From: UBA1738 sp964388835
GTDB taxonomy: Bacteria; Bacillota; Clostridia; UBA1381
Direction: 5' to 3'
NCBI GenBank assembly: GCA_964388835.1
Contig: CAYMBZ010000001.1
Span: 1-64,000, forward strand
DNA length: 64,000 nucleotides
Positions 32,276 through 41,966 of the stretch are shown piece after piece. A program made the translations under genes and the position numbers. The notes under the pieces are model-generated. The model saw nothing but the letters and a program-made list of their open reading frames with translations, was not told the origin of the DNA and did not search any database. Numbering within the stretch: the first letter of the stretch is position 1; the number at the start of each line of letters is the position of its first letter.

Positions 32276-33186
32276 GCATATATTTGGGTATCGATACCTC
32301 CAATTATACCACATCGGTTGCGGCGAGGGGGCACGCAGATGCGGATTTTCGGCAGATTATAGATATAAAAGAGGGAATGCGCGGAATACGTCAGTCGGAC
32401 GGAGTTTTTGTACATTTAAAGGAGTTGCCGCGGCTTTTTGATAAGCTTGAAATCGATATGAAAAGGGTGCGCGGAATTGGCGTTTCAGTGCGCCCACGTG
32501 ACATAGAGGGCTCTTATATGCCGGTGTTTACGGCGGGAGAGAGCTTTGCAAAGGTTATCGCAAAATCATTGGGAGTGCCGCTTTTTGAGTATTCTCATCA
32601 GGACGGACACATTATGGCAGGAATATTCTCGGGAGATCATGAGGAGCTTATAAAGGGTGAATTTACTGCGGTGCACCTCTCCGGAGGAACTACCGAAATT
32701 TTAAACTGCGAATACAAAAATAACCGATTCAATGCCGAAATATGCGGCGGAACAAGGGATATATCGGCGGGACAGCTTATAGATCGTATAGGTGTGAAGC
32801 TGGGAATGAAATTTCCGTGCGGCAAGGGAATGGACGCATTGAGCCTTACCTGTCAAGAACCCGCAATGAAGCTTAAAACTTCGGTTTTGGGCGGATACAT
32901 AAATTTTTCGGGAATGGAAACAAAGCTTTTGGGAATGACGGAAAATACCGACGGTGCTTTGATAGCAAAATCGGCACTTTTGTTTGTGGGAAAGAGCCTT
33001 GCGGAAGCGATAAATTCTCAAAAGCCGAAGAGGGTACTGTTTGTGGGCGGTGTGGCATCCAATACACTTCTCCGCGAGTATCTTACGGAAAATATAGCGG
33101 CAAAAACATATTTTGCATCTCCGAGCCTTTCCCGCGATAACGCGGTGGGGATTGCGGAGCTTTGCCGCAGAAAATGTGAGGAGTGA
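32272..33186 (+). CDS. TsaD/Kae1-like ASKHA protein (divergent paralogue)
   Basis: The 304-residue protein belongs to the TsaD/Kae1 (peptidase M22) superfamily: LGIDTSNYTTS at the N-terminus, the HxxxH metal pair in HQDGH, LSGGTTEIL, GGVASNTLL, and the late Asp in SRDNAVGIA. It is about 30 residues shorter than canonical TsaD and less conserved, so it is probably a paralogue and not the housekeeping t6A enzyme. Metal ligands are kept. It overlaps the nusB stop (ATGA). Its substrate is unknown. Confidence 0.75.
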   Translation: MSIYLGIDTSNYTTSVAARGHADADFRQIIDIKEGMRGIRQSDGVFVHLKELPRLFDKLEIDMKRVRGIGVSVRPRDIEGSYMPVFTAGESFAKVIAKSLGVPLFEYSHQDGHIMAGIFSGDHEELIKGEFTAVHLSGGTTEILNCEYKNNRFNAEICGGTRDISAGQLIDRIGVKLGMKFPCGKGMDALSLTCQEPAMKLKTSVLGGYINFSGMETKLLGMTENTDGALIAKSALLFVGKSLAEAINSQKPKRVLFVGGVASNTLLREYLTENIAAKTYFASPSLSRDNAVGIAELCRRKCEE

Positions 33187-33190
33187 GAAA

Positions 33191-34384
33191 ATGGAACCGA
33201 TTATGGCAACCGTAAGTCAGCTCAATGCATATATGAAAAGGGTGGTTGACGGACAGACGGCGCTTAACGATATTTGGATAAAGGGCGAAATATCAAACTT
33301 CAAGCGTCATTATTCGGGACATTTATATATTACACTGAAGGATGACGGCGGAGTTTTAAAGGCGGTGATGTTCAAAAGCGCGGCGAGCGGATTAACCTTT
33401 GAGCCGGAGGACGGCATGAAAGTTTTGGCACGCGGAAGAATAGGCGTTTACGAACAGAGCGGAACTTACCAGCTGTATATAAACGAAATGACACCGGACG
33501 GTGTGGGAGAACTGTATGTAGCATACGAACAGCTGAAAAAAAGATTGGAGGCGGAGGGACTTTTTGATGAAAGCGTTAAAAAGCCGATACCCGAGTACCC
33601 GGAGCGTGTGGGCGTAATTACCGCGGCAACGGGAGCGGCTGTGCGGGATATTATAAATGTCATCACCAGGCGGTATCCCTACTGCGAAATCATTCTTTAT
33701 CCGTCCCTTGTTCAAGGCGAGGGCGCGGCAAAAAATATTGTTGAGGGAATTGAGTATTTTAACCGGACCAAAATGTGCGATACTTTGATTGTGGGCAGAG
33801 GCGGCGGCTCCATAGAGGATTTATGGGCATTTAACGAGGAAGTGGTTGCGCGTGCGATTTATGCTTCGCAAATTCCGATTATTTCGGCTGTGGGGCATGA
33901 AACGGACTTTACCATTGCTGACTTTGTGGCGGATATGCGTGCGCCGACACCGTCTGCGGCGGCGGAAATTGCGGTGCCATCTCAGCTTGAGCTGATTTCC
34001 AGAATATCGACAATGTCAAACCGTATTAAAACAGCCCAGGTCAGCGGGATTAAAAACCGCAGATTAAGACTTGCCGCATTGGCGCCAAAAAATCCGCAGG
34101 ACAGAATAGACGATATGCGCCAGAAAATCGACAATTGCATGAAGCAGGCGGAAAAGAGCTTCAAACTGTCCATGTCGGACAGGAAAAAGGTCATGGCGGA
34201 GCTTTTGGCAAAGCTTGATGCCCTTTCACCCTTAAGTGTTATGGCGAGAGGATATGCAATTGCATCGGCGGAGGACGGAACGGTTATTAAAACAATAAAG
34301 GATTTGGAGTGCGGAAAAGAGTTTTCACTGCGTTTATCAGACGGTGAATGTGATTGTGTTGTAAAGGAGAATAAAAATGTTTGA
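33191..34384 (+). CDS. xseA: Exodeoxyribonuclease VII large subunit
   Basis: XseA with XseB degrades single-stranded DNA. The 397-residue protein has an N-terminal OB fold (about 1-100; LNDIWIKGEISNFKRHYSGHLYITLKD-type start), then the nuclease domain with VGVITAATGAAVRDI, GRGGGSIEDLWAFNEE and ISAVGHETDFTIADF. A basic coiled coil follows. The ATG follows GAGGAGTGAG. Its end overlaps xseB by 8 bases. Confidence 0.96.
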   Translation: MEPIMATVSQLNAYMKRVVDGQTALNDIWIKGEISNFKRHYSGHLYITLKDDGGVLKAVMFKSAASGLTFEPEDGMKVLARGRIGVYEQSGTYQLYINEMTPDGVGELYVAYEQLKKRLEAEGLFDESVKKPIPEYPERVGVITAATGAAVRDIINVITRRYPYCEIILYPSLVQGEGAAKNIVEGIEYFNRTKMCDTLIVGRGGGSIEDLWAFNEEVVARAIYASQIPIISAVGHETDFTIADFVADMRAPTPSAAAEIAVPSQLELISRISTMSNRIKTAQVSGIKNRRLRLAALAPKNPQDRIDDMRQKIDNCMKQAEKSFKLSMSDRKKVMAELLAKLDALSPLSVMARGYAIASAEDGTVIKTIKDLECGKEFSLRLSDGECDCVVKENKNV

Positions 34385-34580
34385 GGAGTCAATAAAAGAG
34401 CTTGAAAAAATTGTGGAAGCACTTGAAGAAGGCGAAATAGGATTGGATGAGAGCTTGGAGCTTTTTGAAAAAGGGATAAAGCTTTCAAAGGCATGCAATG
34501 AAATGTTGGATAAGGCAGAAAAAAAGGTATCTGTGCTGATTAACGGTGAAAAACAGGATTTCATAGCGGAGGAGGAATAA
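34377..34580 (+). CDS. xseB: Exodeoxyribonuclease VII small subunit
   Basis: The 67-residue helical partner of XseA has the family pattern FEESIKELEKIVEALEEGE, then LDESLELFEKGIKL, with an acidic tail. It begins within the end of xseA and stops 2 bases before the prenyl synthase gene, so translation of all three is coupled. Confidence 0.95.
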   Translation: MFEESIKELEKIVEALEEGEIGLDESLELFEKGIKLSKACNEMLDKAEKKVSVLINGEKQDFIAEEE

Positions 34581-34582
34581 AA

Positions 34583-35506
34583 ATGTGTAATAAGGGAAAG
34601 GGTTCCTCTTATACCGAAATGCTGGCGGATATGGCGGAGGAATACTGCGCCGAGGCGATACTTGCGTGCGTCAAAAAGAAACATCCCAATGCGGGAAATC
34701 CCACAGAGTGTGAGCCGCACGGAAAAATTTACGATGCTATGCTCTACAGCATAAGAGCCGGGGGAAAACGGCTTCGCCCGATAATAATGATGTTGACCGC
34801 GGAAATGCTGGGAACCGATGCAAAAAAGGTGCTTCCATTTGCGGCGGCGATTGAAATGATACATACATATTCGCTTATTCATGATGACTTGCCGGCGATG
34901 GATAATGATGATTTGCGCCGCGGAAAGCCTACCAATCACAAGGTTTTCGGAGAGGCGATAGCGATTCTTGCGGGAGATGCGCTTTTGACAAAGGCATTTG
35001 AAACCGCGGCATCGTGCGGAGAGTTTGAAGCGGAAAGGGTTATGCGCGCAACGGCGTGCCTTGCTTCGGCGGCGGGTGCTGACGGAATGGTCGGCGGACA
35101 GGTTATTGATATTGAAAGCAAAAATGAGGACATGGAACTTTTGCAGTATCTTCATTCGCTGAAAACGGGAGGGCTGATTCGTGCTTCGGGCGTTATAGGA
35201 GCAATTTTGGCGGGAGCTGATGAAAAACAGCTGGAGGCTGTGGACGGCTTTTGCTATAACCTGGGCATAGCCTTTCAAATTCAGGACGATATTTTGGATG
35301 TTTCGGGAAGCGTTGAAGAGCTCGGAAAACCGATAGGCAGTGACGAAGCGAACGGCAAACCCACATATGTGACCTTGTGCGGCACGGAAAAAGCCGGTGA
35401 GCTTGCCGATGAATATACCCAAAAAGCTATCCGTTGTCTTGACATTTTCGATAATAAAGAAAGGCTTACCGAGCTTGCGGAAAAGCTTATGGGAAGAAGG
35501 GTGTAA
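34583..35506 (+). CDS. ispA: Polyprenyl (farnesyl/geranylgeranyl) diphosphate synthase
   Basis: The 307-residue all-helical enzyme elongates IPP/DMAPP to a short-chain prenyl diphosphate. It has the first Asp-rich motif DDLPAMDND with its downstream Arg pair (DLRRGK), AGGKRLRP for IPP binding, and the second motif FQIQDDILD. The position after xseB is the classical arrangement for ispA in Firmicutes. The first motif has the two-residue spacing of bacterial FPP synthases. Confidence 0.93.
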   Translation: MCNKGKGSSYTEMLADMAEEYCAEAILACVKKKHPNAGNPTECEPHGKIYDAMLYSIRAGGKRLRPIIMMLTAEMLGTDAKKVLPFAAAIEMIHTYSLIHDDLPAMDNDDLRRGKPTNHKVFGEAIAILAGDALLTKAFETAASCGEFEAERVMRATACLASAAGADGMVGGQVIDIESKNEDMELLQYLHSLKTGGLIRASGVIGAILAGADEKQLEAVDGFCYNLGIAFQIQDDILDVSGSVEELGKPIGSDEANGKPTYVTLCGTEKAGELADEYTQKAIRCLDIFDNKERLTELAEKLMGRRV

Positions 35507-35952
35507 TGATGAGTTTTTGGAAAGAAAGCGTACTTGCGACATGTTTGATTTCCTGGTTTGTTGCGCAATTGCTTAAGGTTATATTTACTTTGATAAAAAA
35601 TAAAAAAATAGATTTCAGCCGATTTATCGGCGCGGGAGGAATGCCCAGTTCACACACCTCATTTGTAACGGCGCTTGCGACATCGGTGGGAATAAAAAAC
35701 GGCTTTTTGGGGTCGGAATTTGCCATAGCAACGGTTTTGGCGCTGGTGGTTATGTATGACGCGGCAGGTGTGAGACGTGCCGCGGGTCAGCAGGCGAAAA
35801 TTCTTAACAGAATCGTTGAGGAATGGGAACATTCGGATTTTAGCGAGACGGATAAGAGGTTAAAAGAGCTTTTGGGGCATACCCCGAAAGAGGTTTTTGC
35901 CGGAGCGATTTTGGGTGTGGCAATTGCCATGCTGAGACATTTTACTTTTTAA
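35506..35952 (+). CDS. Divergent PAP2 family protein, YuiD-like
   Basis: The 148-residue membrane protein matches the DUF212/YuiD group: GAGGMPSSHTSFVTALATSVG near residue 45, an Asp/Arg-rich AAGVRRAAGQQAKILN segment, and LGHTPKEVFAGAILG near the end. PAP2 relatives dephosphorylate lipid phosphates or diphosphates; its place directly after the prenyl diphosphate synthase (one-base stop/start overlap, TAATG) would fit a prenyl-phosphate role, but that is inference. The adjacent ATG at 35509 is an alternative start. Confidence 0.82.
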   Translation: MMSFWKESVLATCLISWFVAQLLKVIFTLIKNKKIDFSRFIGAGGMPSSHTSFVTALATSVGIKNGFLGSEFAIATVLALVVMYDAAGVRRAAGQQAKILNRIVEEWEHSDFSETDKRLKELLGHTPKEVFAGAILGVAIAMLRHFTF

Positions 35953-35986
35953 AATACATCCGCTGTGCGGTTAGGAGCAATAGTAT

Positions 35987-36757
35987 ATGTTATTTGATTC
36001 ACATGCGCATTATAATGATTCTAAGTTTGACGAGGACAGGTTTGAACTCCTCGACACAATGAACGCGAATAATGTGGGATATATAATGAATATAGCGGAT
36101 TCGATGAAATCCATACCGAAAGTGCTTGAAATAGCGGAAAAATATCCGTTTGTGTATGCTGCGGTAGGCGTTCATCCTGAAGAGACAAAGGAGCTTGCCG
36201 AAAAGGATATGGAGCTTTTGGAAGAGTATGCCGCGCACCCGAAGGTTTTGGCGATTGGCGAGATAGGACTTGACTATTATTGGGACAGTGTGGACAGGGA
36301 TGTGCAGAAAAAATGGTTTACACGCCAGATTGCAATTGCAAAAAAGGTTGGTCTGCCGGTGGTAATCCATGACCGTGATGCTCATGGCGATACAATGGAA
36401 ATTTTAAAAGCCGAGAATATCGGCGAGGTCGGCGGAATCTTCCATTGTTATTCCGGAAGTGCCGAAATGGCAAAGGAAATCGTGGATATGGGAATGTACA
36501 TAGCTTTCGGCGGAACGCTGACCTTTAAAAATGCCGCAAAGGTGCGAAAGGCTGCGGAAGCTGTTCCGTTAGAAAGAATTTTGATTGAAACCGATTGCCC
36601 GTATTTGGCACCGGAGCCGCACCGCGGCAAGCGCAACAGCTCGCTTTATATTCATTACGTTGCGGAAAGGCTTGCCGAGATAAAGGGAATAACTCCGGAA
36701 GAAACCGAGCGTATTACGTGTCTCAATGCAAAAAGATGTTTGGGAATAGAGGTTTAG
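35987..36757 (+). CDS. tatD: TatD family metal-dependent hydrolase/DNase
   Basis: The 256-residue TIM-barrel protein begins with the DSHAHYND metal motif and contains VGVHPEETKE, IGEIGLDYYWD, PVVIHDRDAH, FHCYSGS and ETDCPYLAPEPHRG, covering all metal-binding positions of the TatD/YabD family (3'-5' DNase, DNA repair). The ATG at 35987 follows TAGGAG. The next gene, holB, starts 3 bases after the stop, a pairing common in Firmicutes. Confidence 0.94.
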   Translation: MLFDSHAHYNDSKFDEDRFELLDTMNANNVGYIMNIADSMKSIPKVLEIAEKYPFVYAAVGVHPEETKELAEKDMELLEEYAAHPKVLAIGEIGLDYYWDSVDRDVQKKWFTRQIAIAKKVGLPVVIHDRDAHGDTMEILKAENIGEVGGIFHCYSGSAEMAKEIVDMGMYIAFGGTLTFKNAAKVRKAAEAVPLERILIETDCPYLAPEPHRGKRNSSLYIHYVAERLAEIKGITPEETERITCLNAKRCLGIEV

Positions 36758-36760
36758 TTT

Positions 36761-37744
36761 ATGTACGGTTACGATATTCTGCATGAAAGTATTGCGGAGG
36801 ACCTGATAAAAAATGTGCGTGCGGGAGAGGTGAGGCATGCGTATATTTTTGAGGGCGACGAGGGTGTCGGGAATTTTGAATGTGCAAGATTGTTTGCCGC
36901 GGCAATGGTCTGCGAAAGACAAGCGAGCGCGCCATGCGGAGTCTGCACGGCATGTGTTATGGCGAAAGCGGAAACGCACCCGGACATTTCGGTGATAAAA
37001 CCGATTGCGGGCAAAAAAAATATAACCGTTGACCAAATAAGAAAGGTTACGGCAGATGCGTACACAAAGCCGTATGAGAGCGGCAAAAAGGTTTATATAA
37101 TAGCGGACGGTGACGCGATGAACGAGCAGGCGCAGAATGCTTTTTTGAAAGTTTTGGAGGAACCGCCCGAATATGCGGTGTTTATAATTCTTGACGAAAA
37201 TTGCGAGACTTTGCTTGAAACCATACGGTCGCGATGTCTTAAGATTAGGTTTAATCACATATCGGGTGAGCGCATGCGGGAATACATAAAAAAGCATTTT
37301 CCCGATGCTGCGGAAAAAACGGATTTTTTGGTGAGATACGCGGGCGGAATTGTCGGAAATGCAGAAAAAATTCTTAAATCTGAGAGCTTTATACCTCTTA
37401 GGAATACAGCGTTTGAAAGGCTGGAAGCACTGTTGTCGGACAGCTTATCGGAGTCGTATGACATAGCGGGATTTGTTGAGGAAAACAAGGATGATGCCGA
37501 TTTGGTTTTTAAATTTTGGCAGGAATTTGTGCGAGATATCATGCTTTTGCAGAGCGGTTGCCGTGAACTGGTACAGAATGGAGATTTTATAGATCGGCTT
37601 ATAAATTTTTCAGTCAGATTTGATGAAAGGCGGATTATTCGTGCCCAGGAGAGCCTTATTACGGCGCAGAAAATGAGAAAAAGATACGTCAGCTTACATA
37701 CGCTGTGTCTGTGGCTGGCATTTTCAATAAAAAAGAAAAAATAA
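36761..37744 (+). CDS. holB: DNA polymerase III delta-prime subunit
   Basis: HolB is the stator of the clamp loader. The 327-residue protein has an AAA+ fold with the degenerate P-loop typical of delta-prime (FEGDEGVG in place of GxxGxGK), four Cys of the zinc module (CERQASAPCGVCTAC), NAFLKVLEEPPE, and the SRC sensor motif in TIRSRCLKIRF. The start ATG follows the tatD stop by 3 bases. Confidence 0.92.
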   Translation: MYGYDILHESIAEDLIKNVRAGEVRHAYIFEGDEGVGNFECARLFAAAMVCERQASAPCGVCTACVMAKAETHPDISVIKPIAGKKNITVDQIRKVTADAYTKPYESGKKVYIIADGDAMNEQAQNAFLKVLEEPPEYAVFIILDENCETLLETIRSRCLKIRFNHISGERMREYIKKHFPDAAEKTDFLVRYAGGIVGNAEKILKSESFIPLRNTAFERLEALLSDSLSESYDIAGFVEENKDDADLVFKFWQEFVRDIMLLQSGCRELVQNGDFIDRLINFSVRFDERRIIRAQESLITAQKMRKRYVSLHTLCLWLAFSIKKKK

Positions 37745-37756
37745 GGAGAAGAACCA

Positions 37757-39112
37757 ATGAACAGATTTTCGGAACTTTTGCCGGTGATACATGAACTGGC
37801 TGAAAAGTGTAAAAATAATGGGTGCATAGACTCAAGCTTATATGACAAATACGAGGTAAAACGCGGGCTCAGATATAAAAGCGGCCGCGGAGTTTTAACC
37901 GGTTTAACCGAGATAGGAGAGGTTAAATCCTACACTATCGACGACGGTGAAATGATTCCGTGTGAGGGGAAATTGTATTATCACGGTATTGATATTGAGC
38001 AAATTGTGGATGGGTTCACAAAAGAGGGCAGATTCGGTTTTGAGGAGGTATGCTACCTCCTGATATTCGGTGAACAGCCGACAAGTGAGGAACTGTCCGA
38101 TTTCAGAAAGCTGTTGGCAGAATACAGAACACTGCCCACCAGCTTTGTGCGTGACATAATAATGAAAGCGCCGTCAAGGGATATGATGAATACACTTGCA
38201 AGAAGCGTGCTGACACTGTACTCCTACGACGAGCGTTCGGATGATACCGATGTTGAAAATGTTTTAAGGCAGAGCCTCCAGTTGATTGCGCTCTTTCCGC
38301 TTTTGTCGGTTTACGGCTATCATGCGTATAATCATTATCAGCGCGGACACAGCCTGTTTATACATACACCGCCCTCCGAACTTTCAACTGCAGAGGCGAT
38401 TTTGTACATGCTTCGTCCGGATACGAAATACACAGAGCTTGAGGCAAAGCTTTTGGATATTTGCCTTGTGGTACAGGCAGAGCACGGCGGCGGAAACAAT
38501 TCTACCTTTACAACACATGTTGTATCTTCATCGGGTACCGACACATATTCCTCGGTGGCGGCTTCTTTGGGCTCTTTAAAAGGACCGAAGCATGGAGGCG
38601 CAAACAAAAAGGTTGTTGAAATGTTTGACGATATCAAGGAGAATGTTAAGGATTGGGAGGATGAGGAGGAAGTGCGCGCATATTTGTGCAAAATCCTGGA
38701 CAAGCAGGCATTTGACGGAAGCGGACTTATTTACGGTATAGGTCACGCGGTTTATTCGCTCTCCGACCCGCGTACCACAATATTGAAACATTATGTGGGC
38801 ATGCTGGCAAAGGAAAAGGGTGCGGAAAAGGAGCTTGCGCTGTACAGTATGGTGGAAAGAATAGCTCCGGAGCTTTTGAGGGAAAAAAGAAATCGTCCGG
38901 TAAGTGCGAATGTGGATTTTTATTCCGGATTTGTGTATCGTATGCTCGGCTTGCCGCTTGAGCTGTATACTCCGATTTTCGCAATAGCAAGGATTGCTGG
39001 TTGGAGCGCGCACAGAATAGAAGAGCTTATGAATTCGAGTAAAATTGTTCGTCCGGCATATAAAAACGTGGCAAAGCACACGGAATATCTTCTGATGAAA
39101 GACAGAAAATAA
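37757..39112 (+). CDS. Citrate synthase
   Basis: The 451-residue enzyme condenses oxaloacetate and acetyl-CoA. The active site is visible: the His in AEHGGGNNSTF, the second His in GPKHGGANKKV, and the Asp in NVDFYSGFVYRMLG. The N-terminal extension of about 50 residues before KYEVKRGLRYK is typical of the clostridial form. RBS AAGGAGAAG precedes the ATG. No aconitase or isocitrate dehydrogenase is in the window, so a partial oxidative branch feeding glutamate is likely. Confidence 0.92.
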   Translation: MNRFSELLPVIHELAEKCKNNGCIDSSLYDKYEVKRGLRYKSGRGVLTGLTEIGEVKSYTIDDGEMIPCEGKLYYHGIDIEQIVDGFTKEGRFGFEEVCYLLIFGEQPTSEELSDFRKLLAEYRTLPTSFVRDIIMKAPSRDMMNTLARSVLTLYSYDERSDDTDVENVLRQSLQLIALFPLLSVYGYHAYNHYQRGHSLFIHTPPSELSTAEAILYMLRPDTKYTELEAKLLDICLVVQAEHGGGNNSTFTTHVVSSSGTDTYSSVAASLGSLKGPKHGGANKKVVEMFDDIKENVKDWEDEEEVRAYLCKILDKQAFDGSGLIYGIGHAVYSLSDPRTTILKHYVGMLAKEKGAEKELALYSMVERIAPELLREKRNRPVSANVDFYSGFVYRMLGLPLELYTPIFAIARIAGWSAHRIEELMNSSKIVRPAYKNVAKHTEYLLMKDRK

Positions 39113-39140
39113 GCAAGGATATCATAGGGAGAAATTTTAA

Positions 39141-40715
39141 ATGAAACAACCTACTTGGCTTGAAAAAGCGGTATTTTACAATATTTATCCGCAATCATTT
39201 TATGATACAAACGGAGACGGAATCGGCGATTTAAACGGTATAACCGAAAAGCTGGAATATATCGCGGAAACGGGGTTTACTGCGATATGGCTGAATCCGT
39301 TTTATGAATCGCCTTTCAATGATGCCGGATATGACGTGACCAATTTTTATAAGGTTGCGCCGAGATACGGGACAAAGGCGGATTTTGAAAGGCTATGTAA
39401 AAAGGCTCACGAGTACGGAATAAAGGTGTGTGTGGATTTGGTTGCGGGACATACATCAATGGAATGTGAATGGTTTAAGCAATCCTGCAAAGCGGAAAAA
39501 AATGAATATACCAATCGATATATCTGGACCGATACGTGGCTGAACACATATAACGGGGAGTGTATCGGAGGCTACAGCGACCGAAACGGCGCGTTTATGA
39601 AGAATTTCTTTTACTCTCAGCCGGCACTGAACTATGGCTTCGCGAACATAGACGAGCCGTCGTGGCAACTTCCGCCGGAGCACCCGGATTGCCGCGCAAC
39701 AAAAGCGGAACTGATACGGATTATGGAGTTTTGGATTGAGGCAGGTGCGGACGGATTTCGAGTGGATATGGCAAATTCTCTCGTTAAAAATGACTACGAT
39801 CACAGCGGAATGATTGCGTTTTGGCAGGAAATACGAAAAATCTTTGATGAAAAATATCCGGAGTGTGTGCTGATTTCAGAATGGTCACATCCGAGTATTG
39901 CGATAAAAGCGGGATTTCATATTGATTTTTGGATACACTCAAACTTTAAATCCTACACGAGCTTGTTTCGATATGAAAAGGGAAGAAATGTATCCCATGA
40001 TTTTTTGGGAAACAGCTTTTTTAATAAGGACGGAAACGGAAGCATAGAGGAGTTTTTGTTCGATTATTTGAGAGAGTATGACGAAACTAAGGAAATCGGT
40101 TACATATCCATTCCTACGGGCAATCACGATATACCGAGAATAAGCTACTTGCGCGATAAGCGGGAGCTTGAGGCGGCATATGCGTTTTTGCTTACAATGC
40201 CGGGTGTGCCATTTGTGTACTACGGCGATGAAATCGGAATGGAATATGTGCCGGGGCTTCCGTCAAAGGAGGGCGGCTACAACCGAACCGGTTCAAGAAC
40301 GCCCATGCAGTGGAAAAAGGGCAAAAATGCGGGATTTTCCGAGGCGGACAGTGATAAGCTCTATTTGCCGACAGATGAAAACGGAGTTAATGTATCGGAA
40401 CAGGCGGCAAATGAGGACTCCCTGCTTAATACCACAAAGAATTTGATTGCTTTAAGAAAGAGCTCAAGAGCACTTTCCGCAAGCGGTGCCGTCAACTTTG
40501 TAAACAGAAGATGTAACGGATATCCTCTTTTGTATGAAAGAATTTGGGAGAGTGAAAAATATTTGATATGCATAAATCCGACAGATAACAAGCAGTGTAC
40601 GGAATACAAAATCGGGGATTTCGAGATTGCCTTGTCAAACGGCGAGGTATCTGCTAAGGACGGCAAGATTACCATAGATGCGGTAAGCTATGGGATTTTG
40701 AAATGTAAAATATGA
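39141..40715 (+). CDS. Alpha-glucosidase/alpha-amylase family protein, GH13
   Basis: The 524-residue GH13 enzyme shows the (beta/alpha)8 barrel signature: FYNIYPQSFYDTNGDGIGDLNGI at the start, DLVAGHTS, the nucleophile Asp in GFRVDMAN, the acid Glu in ISEWSHPS, and TGNHDIPR. GDGIGD resembles the calcium site of oligo-1,6-glucosidase-like enzymes. A C-terminal beta domain follows. No signal peptide is seen, so it acts inside the cell on imported maltose- or isomaltose-type sugars. It stands alone, with no transporter beside it. Confidence 0.88.
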   Translation: MKQPTWLEKAVFYNIYPQSFYDTNGDGIGDLNGITEKLEYIAETGFTAIWLNPFYESPFNDAGYDVTNFYKVAPRYGTKADFERLCKKAHEYGIKVCVDLVAGHTSMECEWFKQSCKAEKNEYTNRYIWTDTWLNTYNGECIGGYSDRNGAFMKNFFYSQPALNYGFANIDEPSWQLPPEHPDCRATKAELIRIMEFWIEAGADGFRVDMANSLVKNDYDHSGMIAFWQEIRKIFDEKYPECVLISEWSHPSIAIKAGFHIDFWIHSNFKSYTSLFRYEKGRNVSHDFLGNSFFNKDGNGSIEEFLFDYLREYDETKEIGYISIPTGNHDIPRISYLRDKRELEAAYAFLLTMPGVPFVYYGDEIGMEYVPGLPSKEGGYNRTGSRTPMQWKKGKNAGFSEADSDKLYLPTDENGVNVSEQAANEDSLLNTTKNLIALRKSSRALSASGAVNFVNRRCNGYPLLYERIWESEKYLICINPTDNKQCTEYKIGDFEIALSNGEVSAKDGKITIDAVSYGILKCKI

Positions 40716-40762
40716 GTGCCGCGAAAAATGTGTAATAGCGGTGGTTTAAAGGAGCTGACAAA

Positions 40763-41962
40763 ATGGGATTGAATGAAACCGCTTCTGCGGAACGGGTGCA
40801 TATCGGATTTTTTGGCAAGCGAAATGCCGGAAAATCAAGCCTTGTAAATGCGGTAACAGGTCAAGAACTGGCGGTGGTATCCGATGTTAAGGGAACCACA
40901 ACAGATCCCGTAAAAAAGGCGATGGAACTGTTGCCGTTGGGTCCGGTTGTTATAATTGACACGCCGGGAATTGACGATTTTGGGGAACTGGGGGAACTGC
41001 GAATAAAAAAAACAAAGCAAGCGCTTAATTACAGCGATGTTGCAGTGCTGTGCGTGGATTCCGCGGCGGGAATGACCGATGAGGATGAGGCGCTTACGGC
41101 GGAATTTGCAAAGAAAAAAATTCCATATTTGGTTGCGTACAATAAATGTGATTTGGCAGAGCGCAAGACGCTCAGAGAAAATGAGATATCCGTAAGTGCG
41201 CTTTTGGGGACAAATATTTTTGAGCTGAAAGAAAAGCTTGCGCGAATTGTGAAGCAAAATACCGAAGAGAAACGACTTGTGTCAGACCTTATATCTGTGG
41301 GAGATACCGTACTTTTGGTAATTCCGATAGATGAGGCGGCACCAAAGGGAAGATTGATTTTGCCGCAGCAGCAGACCATGCGGGATATTTTGGATTCTGG
41401 GGCAACGATTATTGCCTGCCGCGACAGTGAGCTGTCGGATACAATGAAGAAGGTGACCGCCATGCCTAAACTGGTTATTACGGATTCTCAGGTTTTCGGC
41501 GCGGTTTCAAAGATTGTGCCCGAGAAGGTTAGGCTTACATCCTTTTCAATACTTTTTGCGAGGTATAAGGGAAATCTGGAGAGCCTTGTACGCGGTGCCG
41601 CAAAGCTGGATGACCTTTCGGACGGTGACAAGGTGCTGATTTCCGAAGGGTGCACTCATCACAGACAGTGCAATGATATAGGAAGCGTTAAACTGCCGGG
41701 GTGGATAAGGAAATATACGGGAAAAGAGCTTGATTTTGAATTCACATCAGGAACGGAATTCCCGGAAGATTTGTCCGGATATGCGCTGGCGATTCATTGC
41801 GGAGGCTGCATGCTTAACAGCCGCGAGGTAAATTCGCGTATTGCATATTCCTATGACATGGGCGTGCCTATGACGAATTACGGTATAGCAATAGCGCAGA
41901 TGAATGGGATTTTAAAGAGGAGTTTGGAGATATTTCCTGAGGTTCGGGAAATATTGAAGTAA
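40763..41962 (+). CDS. hydF: [FeFe]-hydrogenase H-cluster maturation GTPase HydF
   Basis: HydF is the scaffold on which the diiron subcluster is assembled by HydE and HydG before transfer to hydrogenase. The 399-residue protein has an Era-like GTPase domain (FFGKRNAGKSSLVN, VKGTTTDPV, DTPGIDDFGE, NKCD), a dimerisation domain, and a C-terminal FeS domain with CTHHRQCND and HCGGCM cluster ligands. It shows the organism makes an [FeFe] hydrogenase. HydE, HydG and the hydrogenase are not in the window. It ends at a hairpin terminator. Confidence 0.96.
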   Translation: MGLNETASAERVHIGFFGKRNAGKSSLVNAVTGQELAVVSDVKGTTTDPVKKAMELLPLGPVVIIDTPGIDDFGELGELRIKKTKQALNYSDVAVLCVDSAAGMTDEDEALTAEFAKKKIPYLVAYNKCDLAERKTLRENEISVSALLGTNIFELKEKLARIVKQNTEEKRLVSDLISVGDTVLLVIPIDEAAPKGRLILPQQQTMRDILDSGATIIACRDSELSDTMKKVTAMPKLVITDSQVFGAVSKIVPEKVRLTSFSILFARYKGNLESLVRGAAKLDDLSDGDKVLISEGCTHHRQCNDIGSVKLPGWIRKYTGKELDFEFTSGTEFPEDLSGYALAIHCGGCMLNSREVNSRIAYSYDMGVPMTNYGIAIAQMNGILKRSLEIFPEVREILK

Positions 41963-41966
41963 TGAA

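Noticed and set aside
37757..39112. Methylcitrate synthase instead of citrate synthase
   Set aside because: No prpB, prpD or other propionate genes are near and the active-site segments fit citrate synthase; the sequence alone cannot fully exclude it.
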